Source of the DNA: Gorsachius magnificus
Lineage: Eukaryota > Chordata > Aves > Pelecaniformes > Ardeidae
Assembly: GCA_034008185.1 (NCBI GenBank)
Contig: CM067081.1
Span: 109,687,265 to 109,751,264, forward strand
Direction of reading: 5' to 3'
Length of the DNA stretch: 64,000 nucleotides
The translations under genes and the position numbers were made by a program. The notes under the pieces are model-generated. The model made no database searches. It worked only from the letters and a program-made list of their open reading frames with translations, and was not told the DNA's origin. Below, piece by piece: positions 25,501-37,408 of this stretch; the first letter of the stretch is position 1; each line of letters starts with the position of its first letter.

Positions 25501-28362
25501 AAACCAACTTTTGGCTGCTAAGGTTTTTTCGCTGTGTTTATTGTAAAGTCTAAGGGCTTGGTCTCCACTTGTTTTACATATCAGAGATACTAAACCAATT
25601 AGGATACTAACCAACAGTTTTATAAAATGATCTAGAAGAGGAAGATTATGTAGAAGAGCTTGAATATGTTAATTCCAAAATGGGAAAAGTTAAAACAATG
25701 ACATTGAGATTAATGATTAACATGTTAGTTTCTTTAGTGTTCAAAAGAGCTGAAAACAAATCACACTTCAGGGTGTTGTAAAATACATATAAACAAGGAA
25801 ACATATGGAATCTATAGCAGGCTGCCTAAAAGATCTTTATGGTTGTATATAACACAATTGCAAATAAAATCCTGTTTACAGGACCTTCTAAATATAAAGG
25901 TTAAAAAAAAAACATAACAAAAGGAAATTTTGCTACGACATAAAAAGTCTCTCCTTCACCCACTCAATGTCACACATAAGAATTATTTTAATGAATCTTT
26001 GATTATGAAAGGATGGTACCTGTATTCTTCAGAATATAAACCAAAACATTTAGAGTAATCAGCAGAAAAATATCTGAATTCACTCACATAATTATAAAAT
26101 TTTTAGGTAGTTTTCAGTAATATTTTTATATGTTATATTGACAAAACAAAACCTCACAAATCTCTACACAGAAGAGCCTGAAATACTCTTTTCCTTTTGG
26201 TCTCTATTCGTAGGCTCAAAATCTTACCTATTTCTCACTTGTAACAAAAAATATATTTAACTAGCTCTATTGGATCACAGACAATCTGACTTTCACATTA
26301 ATTTCTGACAGATACACCTTTGAAGAGGAGGCATTGTTTGAATCTCACCTGGAGGACAAGGTTAAAGTAAACTAAGCAGAGAGGTTTGCTGTAATACCAC
26401 CAAACAACAGTTAAATGATTATGTGAAGCTGTCAGAGTTGGCAGGTTCAAAATCCCAGTATAGAACCAAACAGCTTTCTTGATTTTTGAAGCCAAAGAAG
26501 TTATGCAATGAGAAATTTGTTTGTGCTGGGAAAACATTCTCTGTACCCTTTCATGCCTTCAATGAGTATTTTTCAAAAGGCAAGCAGTGGTATATTTGTC
26601 TTGAGGTTTTCTTACGTTAGATAAGCCAAATGCACACATCTGAAAGCAAAAGACTATCTGCAGCGCAGTGGAGACATACAGACATTCTATAATATGTTAT
26701 TTTATTATAGATGCTTCCGGGTAAAGTATGTACACTTCCCACAGCCTGTGCTGTACAGTTTCAGAAATGTACCTGTTAATTAAAAGTATGCATTTGATTT
26801 AATTGCACCTGTTTTTGGCTCTGCACTAAAATGTTTGGAAGGCCTGCAGTTCAGATATCTGGTTGAAAAACTGCATACCAGAGATGGCTATGCAGGCTTT
26901 GGGCTGGAAAATGAAGATAAAAGTGTTAGATAAAGGCCTCAGAAGTTAATAGTGTCTGCTGCACACTAAGTCTCATCACACTACCTCAATCCTTCCCTCT
27001 CTCCTCATTAAAGGCAGACTAACTGGAATGTACTACAGCATCAATACAACTGTAGTAATTCTGCTGTCTTGCTCTAGGAAACAAACTTTATGAACAAAGA
27101 AAATCTGCAATTCCTTTTCAGATGGTTACATCTCTTGTTAGGAAATGTAACTAAAGAACTATTAGGCACGTTATGTCACTCATCCTTACAATTAATGTAT
27201 ACTACAGAAGACATTTTAATAACCATTACGTACAACAAGCTAGTGTTTCAAACGTAACAAATTTCATAATTATATCACTATTATCCATAATGATCACACT
27301 TCAGGAGAAATTGCCCTAGGAAACTTAAAATACTAAGGGTTCATTATTGTAAAGGGGCCCATGCTGAATTTAAAGTGGATTCAGGTGTTCATCTAACAGT
27401 TTAACGATATGTTTTGCACTGACAATAAAGGTGTGGCATTGTTGCTCTTTATTCCCCAAAACAATAAAAAAACTGTCTACATTATACAACTTTTTATTGA
27501 CAAGTCAGGTACTTCTGTCTGTTTCATCATGAATAACATTACACTGTCTTAAAAAAAAAATAATTAATTTGAAGTGGACAATGTTAGGAACATGAAAAGA
27601 TTAGAGTCTGCTTTTGGAAAACTGATTCTCTTCATTTGGAATTTTTTCTGTAGTCATGTCTGGACATAGTCGAATTAATTCTTGAGGCAAAAAATTCTAC
27701 TATATATGTTAGTGATATCCATCTAGAAAACAATTGCCAAATCAAATGGCTACAATTATGGTATACAAATTACAATACTTTGAAACTAATTTTATAGCAA
27801 GATTGTATAATCAACACAACAAAAAAAAATAAAAAAGAGGTTTAAATGGTTAGGGTGCCAACTTTGAAATGGCAGATGCAGATCAAATCCCTCATTCCAT
27901 CCCAGATCACTTCATCAGCTATGACCTGACCCCTGGGCCACAGAACCACAAAACCAGCAAGGTATCAAAAACTTTTCTGATGGACGTTGGGTACTTTTGA
28001 AGATCTTGGCCTTGGTCTCTGTCTTTCTGTGCCTTTTCTGTACGTCAATAAAATGGGACTAGTAATTCTGTCCTACAGATTAGTGTAAATAGAGGGGGGA
28101 AAAATCCACAAATAGCTTAAGTAATGCAAAATAGGCAACTCCCAGCCTGCACTGAAAGTCTGAAAGGAGTGCAGAGCAAACTGCCATAGTGCTCTGGGAT
28201 GCCTTTAAGAACATTTGTGACAAGAGTTTACAGTCTGTCCCTTTTATTTCCCTCATTACAATTCATTTCTGCCTCAGGTCTACCTTTTTCCTCAAGAATG
28301 GTCTTGGCAGTCACCAGTGTTCTGTGATCTCTAGCTGTGTCCTATCAATAATATACCTAGGA

Positions 28363-28365
<3 letters not shown>
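25501..28365. other. non-coding stretch with enhancer-like patch
   Basis: No gene seen. Within it, 26,690-27,000 is dense in words typical of conserved developmental enhancers: TTAATTAAA, TTTGATTTAATTG, two CACCTG/ACCTGTT E-box-like words and AGATAAA. This impression needs alignment to other amniotes. The rest is featureless AT-rich DNA. Confidence 0.4.

Positions 28366-28397
<32 letters not shown>
28366..28397. repeat. poly-A tract (A32)
   Basis: Thirty-two consecutive A, followed by GAAAGAAAAAGG. This is the longest A run in the window. It could be the tail of a plus-strand processed insertion, but the 170 bases upstream are not recognised. Confidence 0.9.
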
Positions 28398-28399
<2 letters not shown>

Positions 28400-29525
28400 A
28401 AGAAAAAGGCTCTTTGTTTGATCCTAATCTCATGCAGTTTCTACATTTCAATTTCTATTCCTGGTTATCCAGGCTGATGTTCATTTCCAAACAGCAGTTT
28501 TCCCATGGTTGTCACTATTGCTGTTTCAAGTTTTCACTATGTTTGATTTGAGCAAAGTATCCTGTTTTCTATTTTAGTGCTGCCTCTTCAGCGCTCTTCC
28601 TACCTACACTTTTTAAACACTATATCCTCCAAGCTTTAATACACTCAGCTTCAGATGACCATCTTGTATTCAAGAGAGTTCAAAGATGAGATAAATTTCC
28701 AAAGCCCCTCTGGACAATGTTTGTCATCTACATATATGGAAAAAGTTGAGGAGACAAAGGATGGGGAACAGATGAAAGCTAAAACTGGAATAATACAATA
28801 TTTATAAAATGCAGTGATCCAGAATACATCTGCCACTCAGTCAGTCAATCTCTATATTTATGTCCTTAATGCCCACATGCAGAAGAGCCAAGAGACTTTT
28901 CCTCTTTCTTACTGCAGGTGACTGCAGCTGGCTGGCTCCTGTAATAACCAATGCCAACCACTCTCTAGGATGCAAGTGACCCCGCTAAATTTTGTATTAT
29001 ATCACAGCACAGTGACACAACAAATTAAAAGAGGTTTTACGTACAATTGACATCTTATATTGACTGTTCACAGTTTGTATTGTCTCTTCAACATGATGTT
29101 TATACTACTTTATGCTACTTCCCTTAGAGAGCCAACCTCCCCATAATTTCTGAGTTCGGAGAGAATCCCGGCTGGCACTGCCCACTGCTTTAAACAGACC
29201 TCTGTAAGCCAAACGGACACTATGAAAGCAATTCATAGCCTTAGCTACTTCAGTTACTTTCTGAATAGTCACATGAGGATACATGCATAAATTAACTCTG
29301 GTTATTTCTAAGGTACTATACTGAAAATTTGTTTAAATGTAAGGAATATAAAAACATCAATGAAGTGGCTGAGGCTGTTTGCTTTGCTACAGTGGAATAT
29401 CGTACTTGGTTAGATGTTGAGAATGAATTGTATAGCCAAGTAACAACAAGGAACAAAGTAATCTTCCCATTCTTGCCAGGACCGGATATTTTGCCATCAT
29501 TATTGAGTGGAAGGGAGGAGGGCAA
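28398..29525. other. gene-poor non-coding stretch
   Basis: Nothing recognisable beyond short chance frames on both strands. Confidence 0.55.
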
Positions 29526-29553
29526 GGGGGGTGGGGGGTGGGGTGTGTGCGGG
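29526..29553 (+). other. strong G-quadruplex motif
   Basis: G6, G6, G4 and G3 tracts (29,526-531, 533-538, 540-543, 551-553) are separated by loops of 1, 1 and 7 bases. Two single-base loops and long tracts make this the strongest quadruplex candidate in the window. It sits in an otherwise ordinary AT-rich region. Confidence 0.8.
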
Positions 29554-31664
29554 AAGTGAGCCCAATTGTTTATATATATACAGATGAACAAGATTCAAAG
29601 TTTGGTACCGGTCTATCAGCCTCAGCTTCAAAGTTTTCAAATATAGTTAAATGAAACCAAATGCAGTTAAATGAATACTAACTGATTTCTTATAAAACAC
29701 TGAATTCTTGTGCTTTTTGTGGTTATCTGGTATGCACTTCCAATAACTGAAGCCAACAGAGCTCAGATCTGGAAAATTAGTTTTGCTGAAAATAGACAAG
29801 CAACTCTTTTCTAACATTTACACTAACATCATCTGGAAAAAAAAACCAGCAATCTTTTGTATTTCATTTGAAAGGGTTGAATAAATGTCAGTACAGGGCA
29901 ATTTTCCCATTCTGACCAGGACTGGATATCTACATGAAAACACAAAATGGCTTGTAAATCAGATTGCTACTTACCTGCTCTTTTCTTCCTTCAAACTGCC
30001 ACTGAGCACTGACCCAAATCTCACTGTCTGTACCATTCCCCAACAGCTCTGAATGAAGATGATTGCAAAGCGAAATGGAAAAATACCATAAGGTTTAAAA
30101 ACAAACTTCTCATGTCTTCTCTCATTACCAGTTATTCAGAATTTCTTTTGTAATAGCATCTACTCTTCAAGGAGACAGTTTTACTCAAATGATCTTGTCT
30201 AGTCTTCCTAACATTAAGAGGGGGATTTTTTTTTAGTCAGTGTAAATACTTCTTAGCTTATACAACAAGTATTGATGAATCCATTTTTATTAGATGTCTC
30301 TCAAACTCCACTTGGCTTCCAAGCAGATCAATCACAAATGAACTAGATGTCACTCACTTCAGTGAAAAAGCAAACATACACAACACTTCATCTCTGTAGA
30401 GTATACATGGAGACAGCCAGCTTACAACTCACATATCATGCCATCCCCCATTCTATTTAATCTTTTAGAAGTAGCATTCCTTTTATCCAAATTAAACTCA
30501 TACTACCTTTCCAATATCTCTCTATGGACATCTGGCCATCAAGTCAAGCTGGCTATGGCTAAAACAAAATTTTGAGACTGTCTCACAAAAGTCCCTTCCC
30601 TAAAATGTTTTCAATCTTTCTAAAACCTTTAACATCTGGCCTTCACTGATAGGACCTATGAATTTCCTTCTGTGTCTTCACAGGTAGGGTGCTCCATGTC
30701 ATCAGCCATATGTATGGCCTTTCCCACCTACATTCCTCAATCAAACGCTTCTCCCATGTTCCCAAAATATCACTTCTCAATTACATCAAGGTATCCTCCC
30801 TCTGGCTTGACAAACCTATATGCTCAAATCATCCAAGATTTTTGCTGCAAATATAATATTCCTAGCCCAACAGTTCATGCTGTCCTTCCTTTTAGCTCCC
30901 TGGTCACCCCCTAGGGCAATGTCTCACTGATGTCCATCTCCAGAGTAGTCTATGCTGACAGTCTGCCTTAATACACCTTGGAACAAGAATTACTGTATTA
31001 TTTCTCATGTTTCCCATCGTGTGAGGGAGTAACAAGTGAAAATGCACCTTTAACTATGTGATGTTTTGGTCTGCTATCACTTTCTCAGCCTCCCACCACA
31101 ACCTCTCTCAGCAAAATGGCTGTTTTTTCTTCAAAATTTTTATTTACCATAAGTACTGAAAATGAAAGAACATCTGCACCAACTGGATACTCAGACTGCT
31201 TATAACGCTAACCCATGGTCAGCTATACCTCCTCTTCCAGCTACATTTAATTCTTATTAAGATTACATTTAAGCCTGTATGCCTTCAGGTTTGTAAATTC
31301 AGTTGTCTTCCATGAAAACAGCTTTTCAGCAAAATCAGACAAATAATCAAAATGTCCTGTTCTTTCTGCACTATGACCTTTTTGTGAATGAAATGAAGGA
31401 GGGAAAGATCAATAATTCATACACTTTGGCACATCACTTACACAGATATTTAGCAGTTTTCACCTTAATTTGCTTATAAAAGTTCTCAATTTTTCACCTA
31501 ATGTCCAACTCTGTTAATGATTCTTCATTTGTCTTCATGACCTACTTTGTGTGTTAGTCTTCATTTTGGTTTTGCAAAGTTGGAATGCCATGTCAATAAT
31601 AATTACATAGATCATTCTCAAATAAGATGGTATCTCTGGTATATACCAGTAGATAAGGCATAAC
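29554..31664. other. non-coding stretch, partly pyrimidine-rich
   Basis: Between about 30,480 and 31,110 the plus strand is C/T-rich with many CCT, TCC and CTTC words and few G runs, unlike the flanks. This may be an old unrecognised repeat. A plus-strand frame at 30,672-30,914 has no protein similarity that I can recall. Confidence 0.4.
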
Positions 31665-31679
31665 AAAAAAAAAAAAAAA
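31665..31679. repeat. poly-A tract (A15)
   Basis: Fifteen consecutive A. No element body recognised. Confidence 0.8.
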
Positions 31680-34459
31680 TGAGATGAGACATTTATTTAT
31701 AAAGATTCAATGGTGTGCTGATGTGACAGCATATATATGCATAATCATGTTGACTTTGAGAACACCAGTTAAAAATTAAATTAATAATGCCTTTCACTAT
31801 GCTATTCTACTGATGTCCATTGCACTACAACTATGCTGAGCTGAATTAAGTCACAAAATTTTAAAGATGATTCAGAAATCAAAATACTAGACCTTTCAAT
31901 AAAGGAACATAACCTTCCTGGAAGACTTGAAAGCTCTAAAAAACCAAAAACAAACAAAGAGACAAACTTGGTTTCTCCCAAATTTTCATCTGACATCATA
32001 TTCAGCCATAATTTCTCTAAAAAGATTCTCAAAATGAAGTCTGCTTAGCAAAGTTGATCAAAACCACTGACTCCACAGGATCTTGGAACAATATTTATAT
32101 ACACAAAACATTTAGAAAGTGTATCCAAATTTAAGTGCCAATATAGTACCCATGAGAAGAAAAATTGTTATGCATTGAAACATTCAATATATTTTTAAAA
32201 AAAGACACTACATATTAATTTCCAGATGTGTGTATGTATGCATTTATGGGCTATCTTCTCTTGCTCAACTTTGTAGCCTCAAATTAGTTTCAAAATATGA
32301 GGTCTTGTTATTTGGTATGTACACGTGTTAATATATACTTGTATTTTACTATGAAAGCACATAAAAACAAGAAACAATCCCAAAGAATAAGTCTAGGTTT
32401 CTGTTCTCATTACAAAACAGTTTTTATAGGACAATACATAATTTATAATCTGAACAGACATCATTCAATGTTCAGAAAGGACAATTGTCATTGTCTAAGT
32501 AGCCTTTGAGCACATCTTTTTGGTCTCATTACTCAATGTTTTACCTCCTTTAATGAAGGTACTTTTCAGATCCCCTAAAACTTAACATGACATTATTCAT
32601 TTCTGAAAGGTTGTTTCTGTGGCAAATGCTATACTATCCAAGCACTCCACAAACCTTCATCAATTCAGCTAAAAGAATACAACACTTACATACACGAGAA
32701 CATTGTGTGGAAAAGTGTCATTAGCATTGTTTCAGTTTGATGGGCAAAAAATTATCAAGGCCAGTTTATTTTGGGTACCCGAAACAAACTTCTTACAGAC
32801 TGATGTTTTTAAGAGTACCTGTTTCTGCACATTCAAAACGCATCTCCCCTGTTGCCTTTTGCTGAAGTTGTGAGAGTTCCCAGGTGCTGCACTGGAAGCC
32901 TCAAGTACATCCCCTAAGTACTCTGGAAATAAGGAACAATAGGGGTCCATCTGAGCAGGAGTATGCATATGCAGTATATATATGACCTGGGTGGTGTGGC
33001 AGGCACAAGAAGATGGCCCAGCTCTCCAAAGCACCAGTCACCCATTCTAAAACACAGATTAATTTATGTAAAGGGCTGATCCAAGCAAGGGAGCTGTGCT
33101 GCCATGCTGTGGGGATCTCTGCTGTGAAGCGGCAGCTAGTGCTGAGGGATCCAGACCCTCCCCTGGCCCCCAGCCCCCTCCTGGGCAGGTGCACATGCAG
33201 CTGTGAGTCCAAGACATCAGACACAATCCAGACAAGGTGTCTAACTCCCTTTGATTTTTTTTGAAACTCCATTCCAGAGAACTACTACATTTGCTCCAAC
33301 ATGGGGGCAGAAGATTTAAAAACTCCTTCACAAAACAACAGAAAACGTAAGGGAAAGTAAAGCTTGCATATTTAAATGTTCATCAAAGCAATTTTCATTC
33401 TGAACACCACCAAACAGTTAAATAATCTGAAGGGAAGCAAGAGCCCAGAAAAAGGAGAGTATAGGCCCTACTGCAATATAACCTGTGTAAAAGATGTTAC
33501 AAGCAATCCTGTATCTTCTGTTCAGCATTTTAAAGCAGTACATAGATGAAATACTGATATAAAGCATAAACACCATTCTATATTCAGATACAAAACTAAA
33601 AATCTGGCAAAATCAAAGCCAATCCCTTAACAATAATAGCTATTAAAAACATAGGGATTTTATTATTATGCTGCATTACTACAGCTACTCAGTTACCTCC
33701 TCACTGCAGCATCATCAGTTCTCTGTTGTCCAAGGTAACAGGAGCCTGGATCCCCCAGAAACTGGGTGGATTGGGAGGCTGGAGAGGAAGAGGAGGGAAG
33801 GGGAATGGTGGAGAGGTAATACAGATAGTTTTAGACAGAATGCCAAGACGGAGATGCAGCTCCACACAGCTGCCTGTGACGCAGCAAAGCTCTGCATCCA
33901 TCACAGTGCAGTGCTGCTCTGAGCCTTTGCTTCCTGGCGGGCCAGGCACCTCACAGTTCAGACTCTGCCAGCGTGGGTCCAGCGCCATGCTCAAGTTACT
34001 GAGCACTCTTGGGCTGTTTGGGGAGTGCAGAGAAAAGGCACTGCAGTGAAGTCTGATCTCTTGGGGTTTACCAGCTCTAGCCCAGTGCTACCTCTGAGTG
34101 CTTGCATGTTTGCTACACCTGGCCTAAGACGACCTTCTGAAAATGGAGCAGGAGGAAGTGGTAGTGACTGCAAGTAGATTCACTGTGGGTTTGGGAGAGT
34201 TGACACTGAGTCCAAACTGATAATACCTGTTGGACTTGCCTCTGCACACATTTTCAGTGTTCCTCACCTAGCAAAAGTGATGTAGGGGCATTCAGATTAG
34301 GTCTGCATGGAGCCCATTGGGTTCCTACAGGGTTTACTAGTTAGAGCTCTATGCAGCAGGAAAGTAGCTAAGCTGTTTGTGGACTTGGGCTGGTTTTAGA
34401 ACCGATACAACCACATTAATACAGCACTGAGATCTGAGGTATAAAAACATGGACCCAAA
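31680..34459. other. non-coding stretch with two GC-richer patches
   Basis: 32,940-33,240 and 33,700-34,170 are richer in GC and carry overlapping open frames of 60-123 codons on both strands. Presence on both strands and lack of any domain argue against coding. No clean pair of splice sites flanking a conserved frame was found. Confidence 0.45.
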
Positions 34460-35545
34460 TCATAGAATCATAGAATGTTTTGGGTTGGAAGGGACCCCTA
34501 GAGGTCATCTAGTCCAACCCCCCTGCAGTGAGCAGGGACACCGCTAACTAGATCAGGTTGCTCAGAGCCCCGTCCAACCTCTCCTTGAATGTTTCCAGGG
34601 ATGGGGCCTCCACTACCTCTCTGGGCAACCTGTTCCAGTGTTTCACCACCCTCGTTGTAAAGAATTTCCTCCTTATATCCAGTCTAAACCTACCCTGGTT
34701 TAGTTTAAAACCATTACCCCTTGTCCTGACACAGCTGGCCCTACTAAAAAGATTTTCCCCATCTTTCCTATAGGCCCCCTTTAGGTACTGAAAGGCCGTA
34801 ATCAGGTCTCCCCGCAGCCTTCTCTTCCCCAGGCTGAACAAGCCCAACTCCCTCAGCCTGTCCTCACAGGAGAGGTGCTCCAGCCCTCAGATCATTTCTG
34901 TAGCCCTCCTCTGGACCCGCTCCAACAGTTCCATGTCCTTCTTGTGCTGAGGGCTCCAGAGCTGGACGCAGTACTCTAGGTGAGGTCTCACCAGAGCAGA
35001 GGAGAGGGGCAGAATCACCTCCCTCGACCTACTGGCCACGCTTCTCCCGATGCAGCCCAGGGTACGGTTGGCCTTCTGGGCTGCCAGCGCACATTGCCAG
35101 CTCATGTCCAGCTTTTCATCCACCAGCACGCCCAAGTCCCTCTCGGCAGGGCTGCTCTCGATCCTTTCTTCCCCCAGCCTGTACTGATACTGGGGGTTAC
35201 CCCGACCCAGGTGCAGGACCTTGCACTTGGCCTTGTTGAACCTCATGAGGTTCACACAGGCCCACCTCTCCAGCCTGTCCAGGTCTCTCTGGATGACATC
35301 CCGTCCTTCTGGTGTGTCAACCGCACCACTCAGCTTGGTGTCATCCGCAAACTTGCTGAGGCTGCACTCGATCTCGCTAAGTCATTGATGAAAACGTTAA
35401 ACAGCACCGGTCCCAGTACAGACCCCTGAGGGACATCACTCATCACTGGTCTCCATCCGGACATCGAGCCATTGACCACTACCCTCTGGATGTGACCATC
35501 CAGCCAGTTCCTTATCCACCGAACAGTCCACCCATCAAATGGGCT
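34460..35545 (-). mobile_element. CR1 LINE, 5'-truncated, minus strand, ORF2 broken
   Basis: About 1.1 kb of CR1 in reverse orientation. The element's 3' end is at 34,460, where the minus strand reads ATTCTATGATTCTATG. On the minus strand the translation starts in the middle of the reverse transcriptase: the motif-B segment with [11 protein letters not shown] is at about 35,400-35,450, followed by the thumb and C-terminal parts. At least two lesions are visible. A frameshift near 35,380-35,393, just after FINDL, destroys the region leading into the FADD box. A stop near 34,886 falls between the RRAT segment and the [14 protein letters not shown] segment. The element is dead and lacks its 5' half. 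Fairly low divergence suggests a moderately young insertion. Confidence 0.95.
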
Positions 35546-36766
35546 CTGCATTTGTGGCATGATTAATCCAAAAACTGAATGACAACAAAATACTGAATGA
35601 TAACTGTAGCTCCATTGTCTTATCTTGGCTGTTCACTGCAAAAGATGTTCATATTGTGGCTGATCAAATTATGTTATACATAAATGAAGCACTGCACAGC
35701 TTATTGGTGTTTCTTTGCTTATTGTCAGTCGAGACTAAATTCAAAGATATGATGGGTCAGCTTTCTTGCGGATCAGTTGTGCATCCCTCTCTAAATGGAA
35801 GGACAACACACCAGAAAAAGGAATATCAACATGACGGCATGTTACTGAAACTGATTTTCCTTCAAAATGTAATCTAACCACATCTGTAGCAAACATGATG
35901 TCAACTTACAAAGTGCTCCTTGAATTCAACTAACCAACACTTCTGAATAACTTGAGTTTTGAAGTTTTCCCAGTGTATAGGAATAAGAACAGCATGAGGT
36001 TCATAAAAGTTTGTTTTACTTGAGATATTTGTTCAAGAGCAGCCAAAATTGCTTAGCGTCTTAGACTAAATTACTTTTCTACCCCAGAGAGAGGGTGTTC
36101 CCTCTAAACCAGAGATGACAGCTCAAGAATTTCAGAAAGTATTGTTTGCATTTTACTGATCTTCACACAGGATTTTAAGATACATTACAGGCAGTCTGAA
36201 AGTTATAAAATATTTAAATTATTTTGCTTTAGAAAGCAAATAAAGCAGTGTTAAAAATATTTAGTATTCTATTAGAGGTATAGTCTTTCTACTGCCTTTA
36301 GCACCAGGTTATCAAGTACCCTCAGTAGTCCATTAAGAGCTAGAAGTAGTGTCTGTCATAGTTGGTTCATTTCCTCTTTCCCTAAGGGGGAAATTAAGTG
36401 TAAAACACAATGTTTTGATAAGGGCTCTTTTATTTTATTGTTTTAATAAATGCATACACATACTTCTACATTTGTGTCAGACAAAGCCACATAAAAGAAT
36501 TGTGCCTTGCACTTGAATTTCCATAGGAAGTGGCTCCCAACACCCTGAGCAGTCCTTAGAAAGGCTGAGGAGACAAGCTTTATAAAGGTGAAAAAAGTTC
36601 CAGTCTGCATAAACTGAGTTCATTATAGTGATTTTCTACCTCAAGGGCATTTTTTTTTTTTAAAGTAACTTCAGCCACTCATCACCTTTAAGATAAGAAG
36701 TAGGAACTTGTACTAAAATCTCTAAGGACAAGATGTTCCTAAAGAATAGAAGACTAGATTTCATAT
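35546..36766. other. AT-rich non-coding stretch between two CR1 fragments
   Basis: No gene or known repeat recognised. Lies between two minus-strand CR1 fragments of different age. Confidence 0.55.
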
Positions 36767-36985
36767 CATGGAATCATAGATTAAATGAGCTTGGAAGGGA
36801 TGTCTAGAAATCATCTAATCTGATCCCCTGCTCAACGCAGGTCTAAGAGCAGGTTCCTCAGTAGCTTGTCCAGTCAAGTCCTGAACGCTTCCAAGGATGG
36901 AGATTCAAATATCACGCACAAATATCACATCTAGCAGATTGTTCCTGGAGAGGTGCATCCACATCCTCACAGGTTTTCAAAGCTA
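36767..36985 (-). mobile_element. old CR1 LINE 3' fragment, minus strand
   Basis: Diverged match to the reverse complement of the CR1 3' end: CATGGAATCATAGATT, then TTGGAAGGGAT and ATCATCTAATCTGATCCCC, continuing into the equivalent of the CCAAGGATGGAGATT segment. It is considerably more diverged than the copy at 34,460. An internal CAAATATCAC duplication lies at about 36,906-36,928. The 5' boundary is uncertain. Confidence 0.82.
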
Positions 36986-37376
36986 GCTGTGATGCTCTCT
37001 TCCAATTTCTTACATAATGAAGTCAAAGAGCTGGACTTACTCATTTCTGTACCAACTTCTCATTGAGTAAGTACATGTCTATAATCAATTTTGATTTGGA
37101 GTTGAAATTTGAGAGACTTCAATGCATTCCACACTCTAATGTATAATTAATTTCATATAACATTAAACTCTATCACATCTTAACAGACTGTCTAGAAGAT
37201 GGTCATTTCCAGTTCAGAAGATACATCCTTCTAACCTTGTCTTGCATTATGCCATCTTTCACTACAAAAGCTTCTCTTACAGTTCAGTTATCCTAAAGAC
37301 AGACAGCAATTACCTTCTAGCTATCAAACTGTTCTATTAATCCCAGGGGATTATACATAAATATGTGAAGTTGTAT
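36986..37376. other. AT-rich non-coding stretch
   Basis: No feature recognised. Further diverged CR1 sequence could extend into it, but I cannot support that by eye. Confidence 0.45.
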
Positions 37377-37408
37377 GGGGGATGGGGGAAGAGTGGGAAA
37401 GAGAGGGG
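37377..37408 (+). other. G-quadruplex motif
   Basis: G tracts at 37,377-381, 384-388, 395-397 and 405-408, with loops of 2, 6 and 7 bases, just meet the G3+N1-7 rule. The long loops make it weaker than the motif at 29,526. Confidence 0.55.

Noticed and set aside
28190..28397. A32 run considered as the tail of a processed pseudogene
   Set aside because: The upstream sequence has no recognisable coding similarity, poly(A) hexamer in the right place or flanking direct repeats that I could find.
32901..33331. Overlapping frames of 83-123 codons on both strands
   Set aside because: Presence on both strands, lack of domains and no flanking splice pair indicate chance in a GC-richer patch.
34980..35429. 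149-codon plus-strand frame
   Set aside because: Antisense shadow of the minus-strand CR1 ORF2 fragment.
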